A DNA stretch of 64,000 nt, taken from positions 33,704,930 to 33,768,929 of the forward strand of contig OX439131.1 of NCBI GenBank assembly GCA_949318235.1, given 5' to 3'. The notes under the pieces were generated by a model. It was not told where the DNA came from. It did not search any database and was given only the letters and a program-made list of their open reading frames with translations. Of the stretch, positions 25,590 through 36,984 are shown one piece after another (the stretch's first letter is position 1; every line of letters starts with the position of its first letter). This stretch comes from Ecdyonurus torrentis (lineage: Eukaryota > Arthropoda > Insecta > Ephemeroptera > Heptageniidae). A program made the translations under genes and the position numbers.

Positions 25590-25883
25590 ACTAAATTTCA
25601 CCAATAAAGATAAAAAAAAAGTGACATTAATAAGTAAAGGACCATAAAAGAAAAACAAAGAAACCTTAATAACAAAAATCTTATAAATTCAATAATAAGA
25701 TCATGTAGGATAGTATATTGAACATACTGTACTATTAGTACGTATTATTGTATATAAATATATGGTTCATAGAAAGTAAGAGAGGAAACAGCATTTAAGT
25801 AATTTTGCATTGATTTGTGCTGCAGGGATGCGGATGTAATGAGAGAGAAACAGCAAAAAGCACTGGAGAAACAAGAGAGCTAA
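21007..25883 (+). CDS. SERF: SERF family small basic protein (4F5/EDRK-rich factor)
   Basis: Three exons: 21007-21013 (ATG ACA A, then GTAAGT), 24159-24273 and 25826-25883 (stop TAA). They join to MTRGNQRELARAKNQKK and on to about 59 residues ending EKQES. The MTRGNQRELAR start is the SERF hallmark. The middle is Lys/Gln-rich, and LEQRKQRDADVMREKQQ matches the conserved second half. SERF proteins are small, charged and disordered, and are known as modifiers of amyloid aggregation that bind nucleic acid. Introns are 3.1 and 1.5 kb and filled with transposons. The gene is divergent from FOCAD and shares its promoter. The 7-nt coding part of exon 1 is supported by the perfect fit of phase and family N terminus. 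Confidence 0.93.
21510..21837. mobile_element. Young near-perfect palindromic foldback element with 8-bp target duplication, SERF intron 1
   Basis: Arms 21510-21654 and about 21692-21837 are inverted copies with a single mismatch noted (TTTGG versus TTTTG near 21614). They meet at a 28-bp GC palindrome (21655-21682, CCCGGGGCGCTCC and its inverse around TC). GCAGCATC occurs directly on both sides (21502-21509 and 21838-21845), an exact 8-bp duplication as made by hAT-type transposases. No open frame inside. Confidence 0.9.
21853..22140. mobile_element. Family D element, diverged copy
   Basis: It shares GACGTCATA, CAGTGCTCAGCATAGGACAA, TCTCACATACT, TAATTCAACGTGCTCACAGC and CATGGCGTCGAC in order with the copies at 23427-23726 and 44489-44783, but with many changes. 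Confidence 0.65.
22175..22340. mobile_element. Short inverted-repeat element
   Basis: GTACTGATACGGACACAGTA at the left is inverted as TTATTGTATCCGTATCAGTAC at the right, with the repeat extending through AAGTTACAAA. About 166 bp in total. No coding sequence. It lies in SERF intron 1. Confidence 0.7.
22709..23026. mobile_element. Family B element with TTAAGGGAGTA ends, SERF intron 1
   Basis: The ends TTAAGGGAGTAAGGGACC and GGTCGGTATCCTACTCCCTTAA are inverted, with a TTAA at each tip. The interior (GGGTCACCGTGCAAATGAAT, TTTAAGCCCATAAGGCC, TTTCGGGACGGTCAAAC, GCTAGGTGTGACC) recurs at 62487-62714. The ends also resemble those of the element at 31388-31786. Confidence 0.85.
23427..23726. mobile_element. 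Family D element with TATAGGGT/ACCCTATA ends
   Basis: It opens GTATAGGGTGTATGCGG and closes GCATAGACCCTATA. The same element, about 90% alike by eye, is at 44489-44783. Internal words are ACTGGAGTAGTCCATAACAT, GCTCAGCATAGGACAA and CAACATGGCGTCGAC. It lies in SERF intron 1. No open frame. Confidence 0.85.
23901..23985. repeat. (TA)n microsatellite
   Basis: About 85 bp of AT dinucleotides shortly upstream of SERF exon 2. Confidence 0.97.
24408..24492. repeat. (TA)n microsatellite flanking the ribozyme element on the left
   Basis: (AAT)n passing into about 75 bp of TA repeats, then a short unique stretch before the inverted repeat starts at 24515. Confidence 0.95.
24776..24835 (-). ncRNA. Hammerhead ribozyme, type I, minimal stem III
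   Basis: Read on the minus strand: CTCT, then GCCTTA (stem I, 5' side), CTGATGA, GTCC-loop-GGAC (stem II), GAAA, CCGG, TC as the cleavage end, TAAGGC (stem I, 3' side, fully complementary to GCCTTA), a short bulge, then AGAG pairing with CTCT. All invariant core bases are present. It is the mirror copy of the plus-strand ribozyme at 25205-25264. Confidence 0.88.
25205..25264 (+). ncRNA. Hammerhead ribozyme, type I, minimal stem III
   Basis: Core CTGATGA at 25220-25226. Stem II GTCC/GGAC at 25227-25230 and 25239-25242, extendable by one pair. GAAA at 25243-25246. Predicted cleavage after C25252 in GGTC/TAAGGC. Stem I pairs GCCTTA (25214-25219) with TAAGGC (25253-25258), then CTCT with AGAG across an internal loop. 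Stem III is only the palindrome ACCGGT, too short to close on itself, so two copies pairing as a dimer would be expected to work best. It is on the same strand as SERF, so the SERF pre-mRNA contains it in sense orientation. Confidence 0.9.
25527..25583. repeat. (TA)n microsatellite flanking the ribozyme element on the right
   Basis: About 55 bp of AT dinucleotide directly abutting the right arm of the inverted repeat. Confidence 0.95.
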
Positions 25884-26412
25884 AATTCAGTCTCGGATTC
25901 ATTCTTTCAACCTTTTTATGTATTTTCCACTCCCCTTTTTTTCTTACTTATGGGAACCAGCCCTTGACCTATAACATTATAATTTTACTGTATTTTTATT
26001 AATATTATTTTGCAAGTATTACCTATGTATACAAATGACTTGTAGATAGCTGAATCTGAAACGTGGCACAATTAATGGCTGTGTTTCCATTTTTATTACA
26101 TCTTTTTTTTGTGTATTTAATTATTGGTTTATGCTCAAAATTTTATCGTAAATTCAAATAATAAAGTATAATGTCTCAAATATTAATTTACTATGGTTAT
26201 AATTTTACTTCCTTTCTTCAAAAAGTTAGGGCTCTTACCTTTCAAATTTTATTAATAAATGCACATCATTCAATTGTCAAATATTTGCATGTTGACTTTA
26301 CTATTATTAACTTACTGGGTCTAAATAATAATAATAATAATAAAATCTGAATAAAAAGCTTTGATGGGGAAAAAAGCAAAAAAGAAAAAAAAAAAAAAAA
26401 AAAAGCACAGGT
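25884..26412. other. SERF 3' untranslated region and spacer
   Basis: AT-rich, without an open frame of interest. A canonical AATAAA at 26160-26165 is the likely SERF polyadenylation signal, 277 bp after the stop. Confidence 0.55.
26160..26165 (+). terminator. SERF: Polyadenylation signal AATAAA of SERF
   Basis: Canonical hexamer 277 bp downstream of the SERF stop codon, followed by T-rich sequence. No closer canonical signal was seen. Confidence 0.55.
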
Positions 26413-26663
26413 TTCAAAATTTGATTCAAGGTCCATATAATTAAGAGGTTGAGCGCAGCACAAAACTCGCGCAGTTGATTTTATTTTGTGATGGATGCAC
26501 TTGATTCTAAGCCAATACGATGCCTTATTCACCGATAAGGTGAATAAAAATACACCCGGTGATATGGCGTCTTTGGTGAATTCCTTTCAGCTGCGCGACC
26601 TTGGCCAAAACTTTTCCCGGAGCAACTAACCTCTTATATAATGGACCTTGAATTTGATTGAAG
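26413..26663. mobile_element. Foldback element with central perfect hairpin
   Basis: The left end TTTGATTCAAGGTCCATATA then ATTAAGAGGTT is inverted at the right (AACCTCTTATATAATGGACC then TTGAAT). The middle has a perfect 9-bp stem TTATTCACC / GGTGAATAA (26525-26533, 26539-26547) around a 5-base loop. It lies between SERF and the epimerase gene. Confidence 0.7.
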
Positions 26664-29600
26664 AAAGCAAGGTGCTTACAGAGAAATAATTCAAGTAATA
26701 AAGACAAAATGGCTGTCCATGGCCAGAGATATGATATGTTAATGTTTTGGTTGTGTGTTATATTTACGCTGTTGAAGTGCAATGCAAGCCTAAATGCTCA
26801 CCCTGTAACACTTACCTTAGTTACCTTACATTTGCCAACTGTTGGTTATATGTTATTCAGATATAAGACCCTCCTTTTTAAAATGCTAATTAAGTGGTTA
26901 ATTATAATCACGGCAGCTTCAGTACACCCTTGCCATACATGTTTACTATACGCACTTTATTTTGGCCTAGTTTACAAATTATTTTCTCTTTCTCACAAGG
27001 CATCCCTATCAGATATTGTCCCTGTCCCCCCACCCTTCCCCAAATTGTCCATTTGTTTCCCATCACAGCTTTCTTTTTATCAAACACTTAAAGTATTTGA
27101 AAATCATTTCTTTATATTAATTATATATATATATATATATATATAAATAATAAAAAATAATAAAAAAACAAAACTAGGAAAGTAAATGAAAGTCATATTT
27201 TTAGCAATCTTCTGTTCATGTTTTTATTGCACCACTCCCTTATGAAAACCTCTAGCAAAATTTGTTACAAACATTCCAATCAAAAATTTTGTTTCGTTAA
27301 ACATCAGTTACTAAATTTTATCTTTGTCCATAAAATTGCCATTGGCAATCAATTTGGACTTAATTAGTGTAAACACATAGTAACAATTTTTGTGAACCAA
27401 ATTTTATTTTTCTCATCTTCATTTCAACTCTTGCTCAGCTGAATAATATCACATGAAACTGCTAACTCTACACAAAAATTATATCATTGTTAAATATATA
27501 TATTTTTTAAAGATAAAAAGTGCTAAAGATTGAGGATTGCATATAGGACTAAAAATGTTCCCAAAAATTGTGGAACACATTGTAGGATTGGGAGAGAGAA
27601 TAAGAGAGAAAGAGATCCAGCACAGATAAAATTGTAAAATGTTACATTATACACATTCATTAAAAATTGCTAAAATACACTCTAAAACATGCAATATATT
27701 ATTTGAACATGATTTTTGCAATTCACTCTTGACCAAAAAAAGTTTTTCTTTGCATTTGTGTCTTTTGAATGAAAATTATTATAAACATTTTTTTTCCTAG
27801 TCTATAAATTCGTTGTACACTTGAAAACGGTGACCTGAGTCATTGTACATAATTTGCATTTTATTTTATTGAGTTTTTGTGAAAAGTGAGTGCGTGAATG
27901 AATGAAACTGTAGATTAAGTGCCGGTTTCTTACACAAAATTTCCTCTCCCCTCACTACCCGACTATACCTTTTAGCATAAACAACATATTACAGTTTACA
28001 GAATATTAAGTATTTTATCAATATTTTGCAGTAGATTTCAATTATTGTAGGGACAGTTATTGTATGCTTTGTATAAATTGCTGCAAAACATCAATAAGAT
28101 GTAGGTATTTAATAGGCGATAGTCAAGTAGCGGTAGCTATCAGACGCAAAAGAGCTGCTAATAAGAGCACCATCACCCTCCACTCATCTCGTATACATTT
28201 TTAAGGCAGTGCGGATAACTGATACAAAGTCCAAGTTCTCCGCACACTACGTCTGCTAGCCGCTAAGATTTTTTTTACTACACATAAACCACCAAGCGTA
28301 CAGCTGTGAACCATCTAACTGACATACTTTGCTAGTGCTTTTCAAAGTACCTGCACTTGAAAAAATAGAAAATAATAGTGCTATAAAAGTGAGTGTTATT
28401 ATTATTTTTTTTCCAATTGATATTTGTGCAATATAAAAATTAATTGTAAAGTAGTACTGTCAATTAGCTGGCATCCACACTGTAATCTTAAAACTATTAT
28501 AGTATTTTATAGATATATAGAAATGTTGCACAGGAAGATATAATAATGTGAAACATGAATCAATAAAATTACATTTTTTTTTTCCAAGAAGTGGTACATA
28601 TTATGTTCAACAGTTAACTCTACAACTATTATAGTAAACTACAATAACTAATGCTTATATCATTTTCTTTTTTACTACATAATACATTGTGTAGTGTATA
28701 TATACATACATCATTTTTAGTTAAGATTTTTTTTTATAGTATTTTCTTTTTCTTTGTATACACTTTTCAATATTGCTCACAAACAATTTTATTGCAATTT
28801 TACTTTAATATAATATATATTTTTGTCATTTTTTTTGATGGCAAGGAAATGCTACTAGATTTTACTAAAGTGGCAACATAAATAACAATATAACAATATT
28901 TGACTTTAGTCATAATAATGAGCAAAACTTTTATCAATAATAATTCAACATCTTGTGAGCATATGAAAATTAAGTTATTTTTCCTACTCTTTAAGCACTT
29001 GTACATTTAAGTATTAAAACAGTATGAGCAAAATAACAATAAGTTGTAAAACATTAAATTGGTATCTAAATGGTTGGCAGACATTTACTGTTGAGCTTTA
29101 AAAATTTACTACCACAATTTGTGACTGCATATATATTTTTTTTTATTTATAATTATTTAAGAATTATGCTTTGCAAAAATGTGCAATACAAACTCATGAG
29201 CAGAGTGGTTAATAACAATGTAGTGAACTTGGCAAGCAGGTGCAAGGGATCTTCTAAAAATGAATCAAAATGCCCTATTGGAATGAAGTTAAATTACTCT
29301 ATTGCCAAAATCTTAACATGCAATACTTTAAGGGTTACATTATTGACCACACTACAATTGTATACATTTTTTTTAAATAGTATTATGAACTTTATTGTAT
29401 TGTATTAGTAAGTACTTTTCAGATTACCCTTAACTATGTATTGCTTAACCCTGGATTATATTTGAACAACTTTTGAAAATTCCAAGGGATAAGCTCATAG
29501 TTTATCCTGGATACAATTTAAAATGAAAAAAACATTTTTGTTTCACAATAGGTACTAAAACAAGATTGCTAATTACATTTTATTTTTGTGCTTTTCCAAT

Positions 29601-30160
29601 AAAGGAATGCTAAAATATGTAGCACAATCGTAAACTGACTTGGCAGTTAAAACCAAATAGTATAACTATTTTTTTTTTTTACATATTCATTAAAATACAA
29701 CATTAAAATATTATTTATAATTCAAACTCAAGAAATAAATTTTAAAAATAGACCTTACGAGAAGAACTACAAGAAACAGGGTAACATCAGGCATCTGATG
29801 TTCCACTAGGATGCATCTTTCAGTCATACATCTCATCCATAAGTCACAAATAACATAATATAAAAAAAAAAATGCAACATGCACTTTGGCTAAACACCTT
29901 GCATAATGCAAGTTGCAGCCTCATCTTGAACAAGCATGTGCAACATGAGGACGCACATCAAGTAAATTAAATTAACCATTCATTACTGACCAGGCTGCAT
30001 GCATTTTAACAAAATTATAGCAACAATAATTTACTGAATCTTGTTGTAAGTAAATTCTCATTGCTGTACTGACCTAAATATAATATAGTTACAACAATTG
30101 AAATTCATGTTGGCAGAAAATGACACATTGTTGTTACTTGGAAATTGGGTAGATCCAGGG
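26664..30160. other. Long spacer between SERF and the epimerase gene
   Basis: About 3.5 kb of AT-rich DNA with short (TA)n at 27121-27146. Open frames here are low-complexity or have no recognisable family. A weak inverted pair TAGCGGTAGC / GCTAGCCGCTA near 28126 and 28255 hints at one more small element. Part may be the 3' untranslated region of the epimerase gene. Confidence 0.45.
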
Positions 30161-30166
30161 TTAAAG

Positions 30167-30466
30167 GTTTAGAGAGCAAATACTGCAGCTTGCCTGTTGG
30201 CTGCAGGGCTCATCTTTTGAGTGCAGAGCTGCAGCTGCTGCTGCTCCTTCCAAGAGGAAACGTCGAGGAGTTGGGGCCCCTGGCACAAACATCTCCGAAT
30301 ATATGGAGTTGAGTGCAAGCCAGCCATAGCCCGGGGCAGCTGCCGTGGGCGCTGGTGCTGGCTCTGGCGGCGCGGGAGGGGCGATCAGGGGCTGCACTGC
30401 CCCCCGAACACCCCCGCCTCTGGGAACTGGCCCTGTGGCCAGTCCCCCGCGCCGCGGACCCTCCGC
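30167..30466 (-). other. GC-rich open block directly downstream of the epimerase stop
   Basis: In sharp contrast to its surroundings this 300-bp block is GC-rich. On the epimerase strand it keeps an open frame ending at a TAA near 30167, rich in Pro and Ala (LIAPPAPPEPAPAPTAAAPG), then YGWLALNSIYSEMFVPG. It could be an alternative last exon of the epimerase gene, reached by splicing at the CAG/GTGATG donor-like site, a separate short gene, or a GC-rich untranslated stretch. Confidence 0.35.
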
Positions 30467-32181
30467 TCACATCACCTGTAGAATTTGACTTGCCTCAAAG
30501 GCGGTGCCAGGCAGAAGGATGACAGGGCTGCTCACATGACCTGACTCCACACAAACCATATTTGGGTACTCATCATCTCCAAAATCTGCAGTCTCCTTGG
30601 CCTTCTCTATCCATGGGTTCCAAACGACTGGAATATACAATTTTTTTAAAGCATGTCAACTTTTTACTTAGTAAATAAAATTATAAAATAGGGGGAAAAA
30701 TGATATTACTTTTCATGCTCTTATTGGGAGAGGGGGTTAAGGCTTGTAGTAGTATAATTTACAACATCATAAAGAAACCACAAACCTGTATCAGGAAAAT
30801 TGTACTTCTGTATTCTCATTTTCCTGCCAGACACCACATTAGTGATGATGTGTTCTTGTGGGGTGTTCTGATATATACGGTCTGTCCACTCTCCAATAGT
30901 CACCACATCACGACCCTCTTGGAAAATGGCTCCATCACGAGTCTGTGTTAAGTAATACCATACATCATTTTAAGATTTACATGGCTTACAGCTTGTAACA
31001 CAAGTATCAATAAAATAAAAACACATTTTTAACTTTGTACAAATCAGATATTGGAATCTCAAAATTATTGCCTTTGGTCAATAATTTAATTTTTAACCAT
31101 ATTTGAGTTAAATATCATACAAAAACTAGCCACCACATAACCAGCACCCACCTTATCAATGAAGGTGCATCCATGTAAGCCTGTAATCTGGCATCGCCTC
31201 ACATCAGGCACCTTGAAGTATGTGTGCAGGAGAAGATTGAAACTGAATGTCAAATCTTTGCTGGGATTGTAAATACCAATGTTGAAGTGGAGCTCCTTTT
31301 CACGTAAGATTAGCCGATACGTAAGACGGAATCTGTATAATACAGAAATTAGGGGTTTTACATGGCATATTATGCTATCAATAGATATTAAGGCGGTGGG
31401 GGACCGACTTGGACCGGAAATCGCTAAAAGAAGAACTATATTTTCCCAGTAATTTTTTGTACATGATTTAATTTCATTAAAACCAACACTATAATTTTTA
31501 AATAAAATCAAGTAAATTTAAAATATATTTTTTAATACCAAAACAAATTTTAATTACATTTTTAATTGCAAAAAAGTTTTTAATTTGACTAAAATTTCCC
31601 GCTCAAATTTAAATTTCCACATTTACATGTTATCTTTAAAGTGTAATAACTTAAATTTTGGATCGTGTTTTCACATGTTTGACATAACTTAACTTTTAAG
31701 TAACATTTCTTCTTTACTTTGTGTTAATATTATTATTCGCAACCGTCCTAGTTTGCGAGATATCAGTCGGTCACCTACCCCCTTAAATTAACAATGAACT
31801 TTTATCAGCTAAAGTCATGTTTAAAAAAAAAAGTTTTTCTAATAGATTTCCTATAAAAGTTTATTTTTAAATCCTTCAGACTACCTTTATATTTCTCATG
31901 ATTTAAGTTAATAAAATAAATCTTATTGGTCAAAATAACTCTAATTATCCCAAGGAAATCAAATACTGGAAAAATATTATAATTATACTGCAGTACAGTA
32001 TAAAAGATCCGAGTTTTATTTTATTCTGTACAAATTTGAAATGAAAAGTATTTGAGATCATGGTGAGTAATGTTATTTTAATTTAACATGTATTTTGTAT
32101 CAGAAAATTCAGAAAAATGAACAAAATAATAAATAAATAAAAAAACCTGGATTTACTTGGTTACATGCACTAAAATTTCTG

Positions 32182-32219
<38 letters not shown>

Positions 32220-33758
32220 GGGGGCGCATTTTATAAAATGCTATCAAAATCTCTCCAATCATTCCAAGATAGAGGTTAACCCTTATATAATACAATTAGG
32301 TGTTGTATACTACAGACTACAGTATTCTTATGCACAAGTTATAGATTATAGGCTATATATAATTATACTTCCTCTCTCAGCTTCTAATAATAGATATATA
32401 ATGATTGACACTATTATAGTCGCATACTAAAACTTTGCTCTTGACCGCGACTTGTGGCTGCCAAATATGCGAGAAACCGCCATAAGAAACCGATCCTACT
32501 TTCTAGGCAAAATGTGCCTAAAAAATGCACCTAAATCTGTACTTACGGATAACTCCACATTGAGCGCGTGAACTCGTTGTCCATAAGTGAGAAGATGGCC
32601 TCGACATCGCCGCTGGGCAAACGTTCGGGTGCCTTCTCCAGGTTCCAGCGGATGATCCGCGCAAACCCATGCTGAGGCCCGTAGTTCCATTCCCCAAATT
32701 GAGCTATATACAATTAAAATTGGCATATTATTAATCATTAGCAATATTTAAGGATGGGATACGGTATTGCAAAACTTACGAAATACAAAAGGAATGCCTC
32801 CTCTGATGGCCTTTTTGCCGTCAAATACAGCCTGTTTACTGCAACACAATAAAGCATACGTAAGGATAATTAATGACTCTTTCGTGTACATGTGGGGGCG
32901 GATCCTATTCAAGAAAGAAGGGGAGGATTTTTTTTTTTTTTTTTTTTTTTTTGTCTGCTGTTACAGTTTCCCACTAACTACGTGCTAACAAAAAACGCAC
33001 CCTCGGGTTTATCTGCCGCGACGCATTTGTCAAATTTGGATCACGATAGAAGAGAGAGTGTTGGTGAGAGATATGCGCGGCGCTCGCTCGATCTCGCTTT
33101 CTCTCATGTTGAGGGTTTTTTGCGTGACGATGGATGAACGAGGGGAGACTGTACTTGCAAGCCGCTCGGCATAGTAGCACACGGAAGAGAAACGGCCAGG
33201 CCTTGAGTTGTGGAGCAAGCGAGTGCTTTTTTTTTTTTTTTTTTTTTTTTGCCCATCTTGCCGCAGCCAATAACGACGTTCACACAAATAGCTCCGCGAG
33301 ATGACACCGCATGAGTCATTTTTTTTTATCATATTATTCATTATCGTTAGTTTTACCATTGAATTTAGAGTATTTTAGGTTTACCGACTCTAAATTCAAT
33401 GGTTTTGCTGATCCCTGATTTTACGTTGAAATAAAATCGCAAAGCTACCTCAATATTAGTTTAAATGTTAGATAAAAATACCCCCCCCCCCCCCCCGCCA
33501 AATGATTGCGAAACAATAATATTTTTTTTGTTATGTTTTATTTTTGCTTCAGGTATAATTGGTTCTGTTCTATTATCTGTTCTTTGCAAATTAATTTAAA
33601 ATTTATTGAATTAAACGGTATTTTCATTGCAGCTTTAACGTTTAAATAATGCTTGTTACCCGTGGTGACGTGTAACTATATCAAAAGCGACCTGGAAAAC
33701 GGAGCGGACTTTATATTTAATTGCTGCAGTCAGACAAAAAAAAAAAAATGTTGTAGGG

Positions 33759-33814
<56 letters not shown>

Positions 33815-35891
33815 TACATTGTGATGTAATATCATTAAATATAGTATAATATACATAAAAAACAGATAAAAATTGCAAAAATGAAAACAGAAGCGGATAC
33901 TCTATATTCAACAGCATATCACTGAATACGTAACATATAATATTACAATAAAAGCTGATTGACAGTACAGGGTTACACATCCGCCCACTCCTTATTACAT
34001 TGTTATATGACCTGACCTGGCAGGTGTTCGTTCATGCTTAACACCCCTATTCAGCACCCAATCAATTCTGTCGTATCATAACACCAAGAAATTACTTTTT
34101 GAACTACTACAGCGACACGCTACAATGGAAATGCGATTTGATACGCTACACCAGACTGAACGGGGTAATCGACGGCCGGCAATTAAAAAAAAAAAAAAAA
34201 AAAAAAAAGTATGAAAGAACGACCATTGTATGGTATGTCGGTACGTGTCTGGTTTATATTGGAGAGGAAAAGGGGGAACATAAATAAAATAACGAGAGCA
34301 AGTATGGTGTTATGCCAATGTCATAAATATATACATAGAACAATAGATAAATCAAATAATACTGTGCATCGATGAATGAAATACTCGGAATAGTAATATT
34401 TTTATAATTTTTATGGATAATGAAATGCCTTAAAAATTCATGAATGAGTTGCATTACTGAAATCAACAAAAATAGACTCAATTTTTCTATTTCGGATAAA
34501 TATATTTTTCTTGCGTATAATTATTATTTTAATGGATAGGCAATTAATATTCCATTTATTTTAAAATAATAAAATAAAATATTTAGAATCACAGCAAAGT
34601 TTATAGATCGGAACCAATTCTATAGCAAACCTTGGTTAATTCTACGAAAAATGCTTTTTTTTTTTTTTTTTTTTAGTGTACCGCAACGAAATCATAAAAT
34701 TTCACAACTATGCACTGAAATGCATAACTAAAATTGAAAGTTATTCATTTCATTTCGGTACGTACGTAATTCAACAGTAACTATAGGTATACGTATACGT
34801 GTTATGAATATAGCCAATCATGATTCGCATGAACAATAGTCCACGGAAACAATGGAGAAATAAATACAGAAATATGGGGAAAAAAAAACGTTCATTATAT
34901 AATATGCTGACACGTTGAGCAAGCACTAATGGCACTTGTGATAGTTTTCAGTTTCTTTATTAATCATAATACCAATTGGTACATTTAGATTAAAAAAATA
35001 GTTGCATAAATAGTTTATTTAATATTGTCCTAAATAAAAATAATACTCTATTTCAACAAAATCAGTGTACACTTCATTAGCTGATAGATATTCGAGTCAA
35101 AATTGTTTGATTTTAGTAGGTTTTTATTTGGTAAATGGGGGGGGGGGGGGGGGGGGGGGAGTACAACACATTGAATTTTTAGCCGTTTATTTTCGTTAAA
35201 AAGTATATTATGTAATAAAATTTATAGAGGACTCCTAAGACTAGTGGGTACTATTATAATGTTATTTAGGAAAAGTTACACAATTTTAATTCTGTCGCGT
35301 TAAAAACATACAATCCCTCATTAATATGGATATCTTTATTTATAATTTATAAGTATTTCTTCTATAATCGTAGTCTTATTAGATTGAAATTTCAGATCAG
35401 TACCTTTCATCAGACAGAGATGAATTTCGGTAAAAAAAAAAGTAAACTTATTATCGAGCCGTTTTAATTATATGTAGATGAATGCAATAATAATAATAAA
35501 AAAGTTTGCAAGTAATTTTTGTTTTTCAGATAATTAAAAGTGACGGATACAATGCACGTCATACGCAAACGAAATATATATATTTTTAATGATCTTCGTT
35601 TTACTATATGTTAAAGTTTCCATAAAAAAAAAAAAAAAAAAAAAGGTATAAGCACAGTTAAAATTAGAGTACAAAATTCTTTTACGCATAGACCTGCGGG
35701 TCCTGCTGACAAAAAAGGCTTGGGTAAAATACCGTACCTTTGCACACATCATAGTTAAAGCGTAGCGGCGTACTGCGAACAATTAGGGCCTAATGTCCGT
35801 TTAAGATAGTACGCTCTATCTGCAATTCATCATCCTAGGTAAAATTTATTTGTTAATTTTGTTTGATAGTTCCCTTCAATGAATATTACCG

Positions 35892-35923
<32 letters not shown>

Positions 35924-36984
35924 TTTTTAAATTAGCTTTTAAAAGTTTTAAATTATTATATCTTGTACCCCTGATATAAAATTGTAATTTTATAAGAGAA
36001 TTAATATAAATATACAAACTAAAAATTTGGTACCGCACAATGAAGTATAGAAAATTAATTTATCGCCCTACAAAGCTGCACTTCCACAACGAGAATGGTT
36101 CAAAATAATTTTTACGAATATGAAATGTAGTAATATTATATATATATATATATATAAAATTTAGTTGCTATACAGCGCTGCGCTAGGTGCAAGCATGCAA
36201 TGAATGAAATAAGTCTGAAAAACTACTCATAAAAAACATGCAAAGTATATTTATATTTTATTGATTCAACATCTAACTCGGCGATTGTAGCTTGTATAGT
36301 TGTATAGCAGCAAAAAACAGCTGGTTAAAAAAACGTACTTATATCTGAAAGCAGCTAAGTTACAATGAGATTGATTTTGTCTTATTTTCATAAAGTAATG
36401 GAATGGCTTTAGTTTGACAGACACACATACCGCCGCGAAGCTCGATCGCCAGATGCCAGACGGACAAAAAACCGGGCGGGCTGCCGGGCTGTGCAAGCAA
36501 AAGTGCTCGCAAGCTCAAGTCAAATGCTGCGGGCGAAACCTCCGCCATTCTACCATTCACGCCCTCCAAATATCAAAACAATACATAAAAAATCCCTTTT
36601 ATGACTTACTCACCTAACGAATAGTTGTTCCTGATTATTGACACGCCAAGAAACGACAGTAGCACCTGCAAACAATAAGATAACTTTTAAAAATCACATT
36701 AATTTCCCAAAGGGCTGTCAAAACATAAAAAATCGGAACATCGTTTTTATCGAAAAACACTTTATGGCGTCTCATGCTCTGGGCATGACTAGATAACCAT
36801 GGTCATGTTTTTGCAAAATTTTCGTATTATTAGAATATATAAGATGAAAATTAGTTTTTGAATACATTCTAGATACCTTCAGACGATTATAAAACATTAA
36901 AGTTTGTAACTTACCATGTAAATTTATCGTACAGGTCGTATTATTACCCCTGTCTAAAACCACAACACTCGTAGCTGCTGCCAT
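30467..36984 (-). CDS. Glucose-6-phosphate 1-epimerase-like protein (aldose 1-epimerase family)
   Basis: Seven exons on the minus strand: 36984-36915, 36665-36614, 32838-32780, 32703-32546, 31332-31152, 30942-30786 and about 30630-30467 (stop TGA). Splice phases agree. About 246 residues, normal for the family. Landmarks in order: ATVVSWRVNNQEQLFV; IRGGIPFVFPQFGEW; the first active-site His in GPQHGFAR; FNLLLHTYF with the second His; RDVVTIGEWTDRIY; WNPWIEKA; and YPNMVCVESGHV with the expected catalytic Glu. The family interconverts alpha and beta anomers of hexose 6-phosphate in the cytosol. The C terminus is the least certain part: translation may stop at 30467, or a splice there may lead into the GC-rich block at 30167-30466. 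Confidence 0.88.
31388..31786. mobile_element. Family G element with TTAAGGCGGTGG ends, epimerase intron 4
   Basis: The ends TTAAGGCGGTGGGGGACCGA and TCGGTCACCTACCCCCTTAA are inverted with TTAA tips. The interior (CTTGGACCGGAAATCGCTAA and AT-rich blocks to GTGTTTTCACATGTTTGACA) matches the nested stretch at 11690-12085. The ends resemble family B, so the two may be related. Confidence 0.85.
32181..32225. repeat. Poly-A followed by poly-G
   Basis: About 30 A then 12 G on the plus strand in epimerase intron 4. Confidence 0.95.
32839..36613 (-). other. Large epimerase intron 2
   Basis: Non-coding, 3.8 kb. It holds poly-T tracts (32930-32952, 33228-33250), a C-run at 33481-33496, A-tracts near 33764-33810, poly-G at 35138-35159 and a C-run near 35897-35915. 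It also has two GC-richer islets (33000-33300 and 36420-36570) and the hairpin at 33355-33403. No exon could be supported. Confidence 0.5.
33355..33403. repeat. Perfect 17-bp stem-loop
   Basis: ACCATTGAATTTAGAGT (33355-33371) and its exact inverse (33387-33403) enclose a 15-base loop. It lies in epimerase intron 2. Confidence 0.8.

Noticed and set aside
26658..27146. 162-codon open frame on the plus strand ending in a (TA)n tract
   Set aside because: It starts in a foldback element and ends in a microsatellite as IYIYIYI; hydrophobic but without family features.
36360..36569. Possible alternative first exon of the epimerase gene (MEGVNGRMAEVS frame)
   Set aside because: GC-richer islet in intron 2 with two overlapping frames; no donor that joins exon 3 in phase was convincing.
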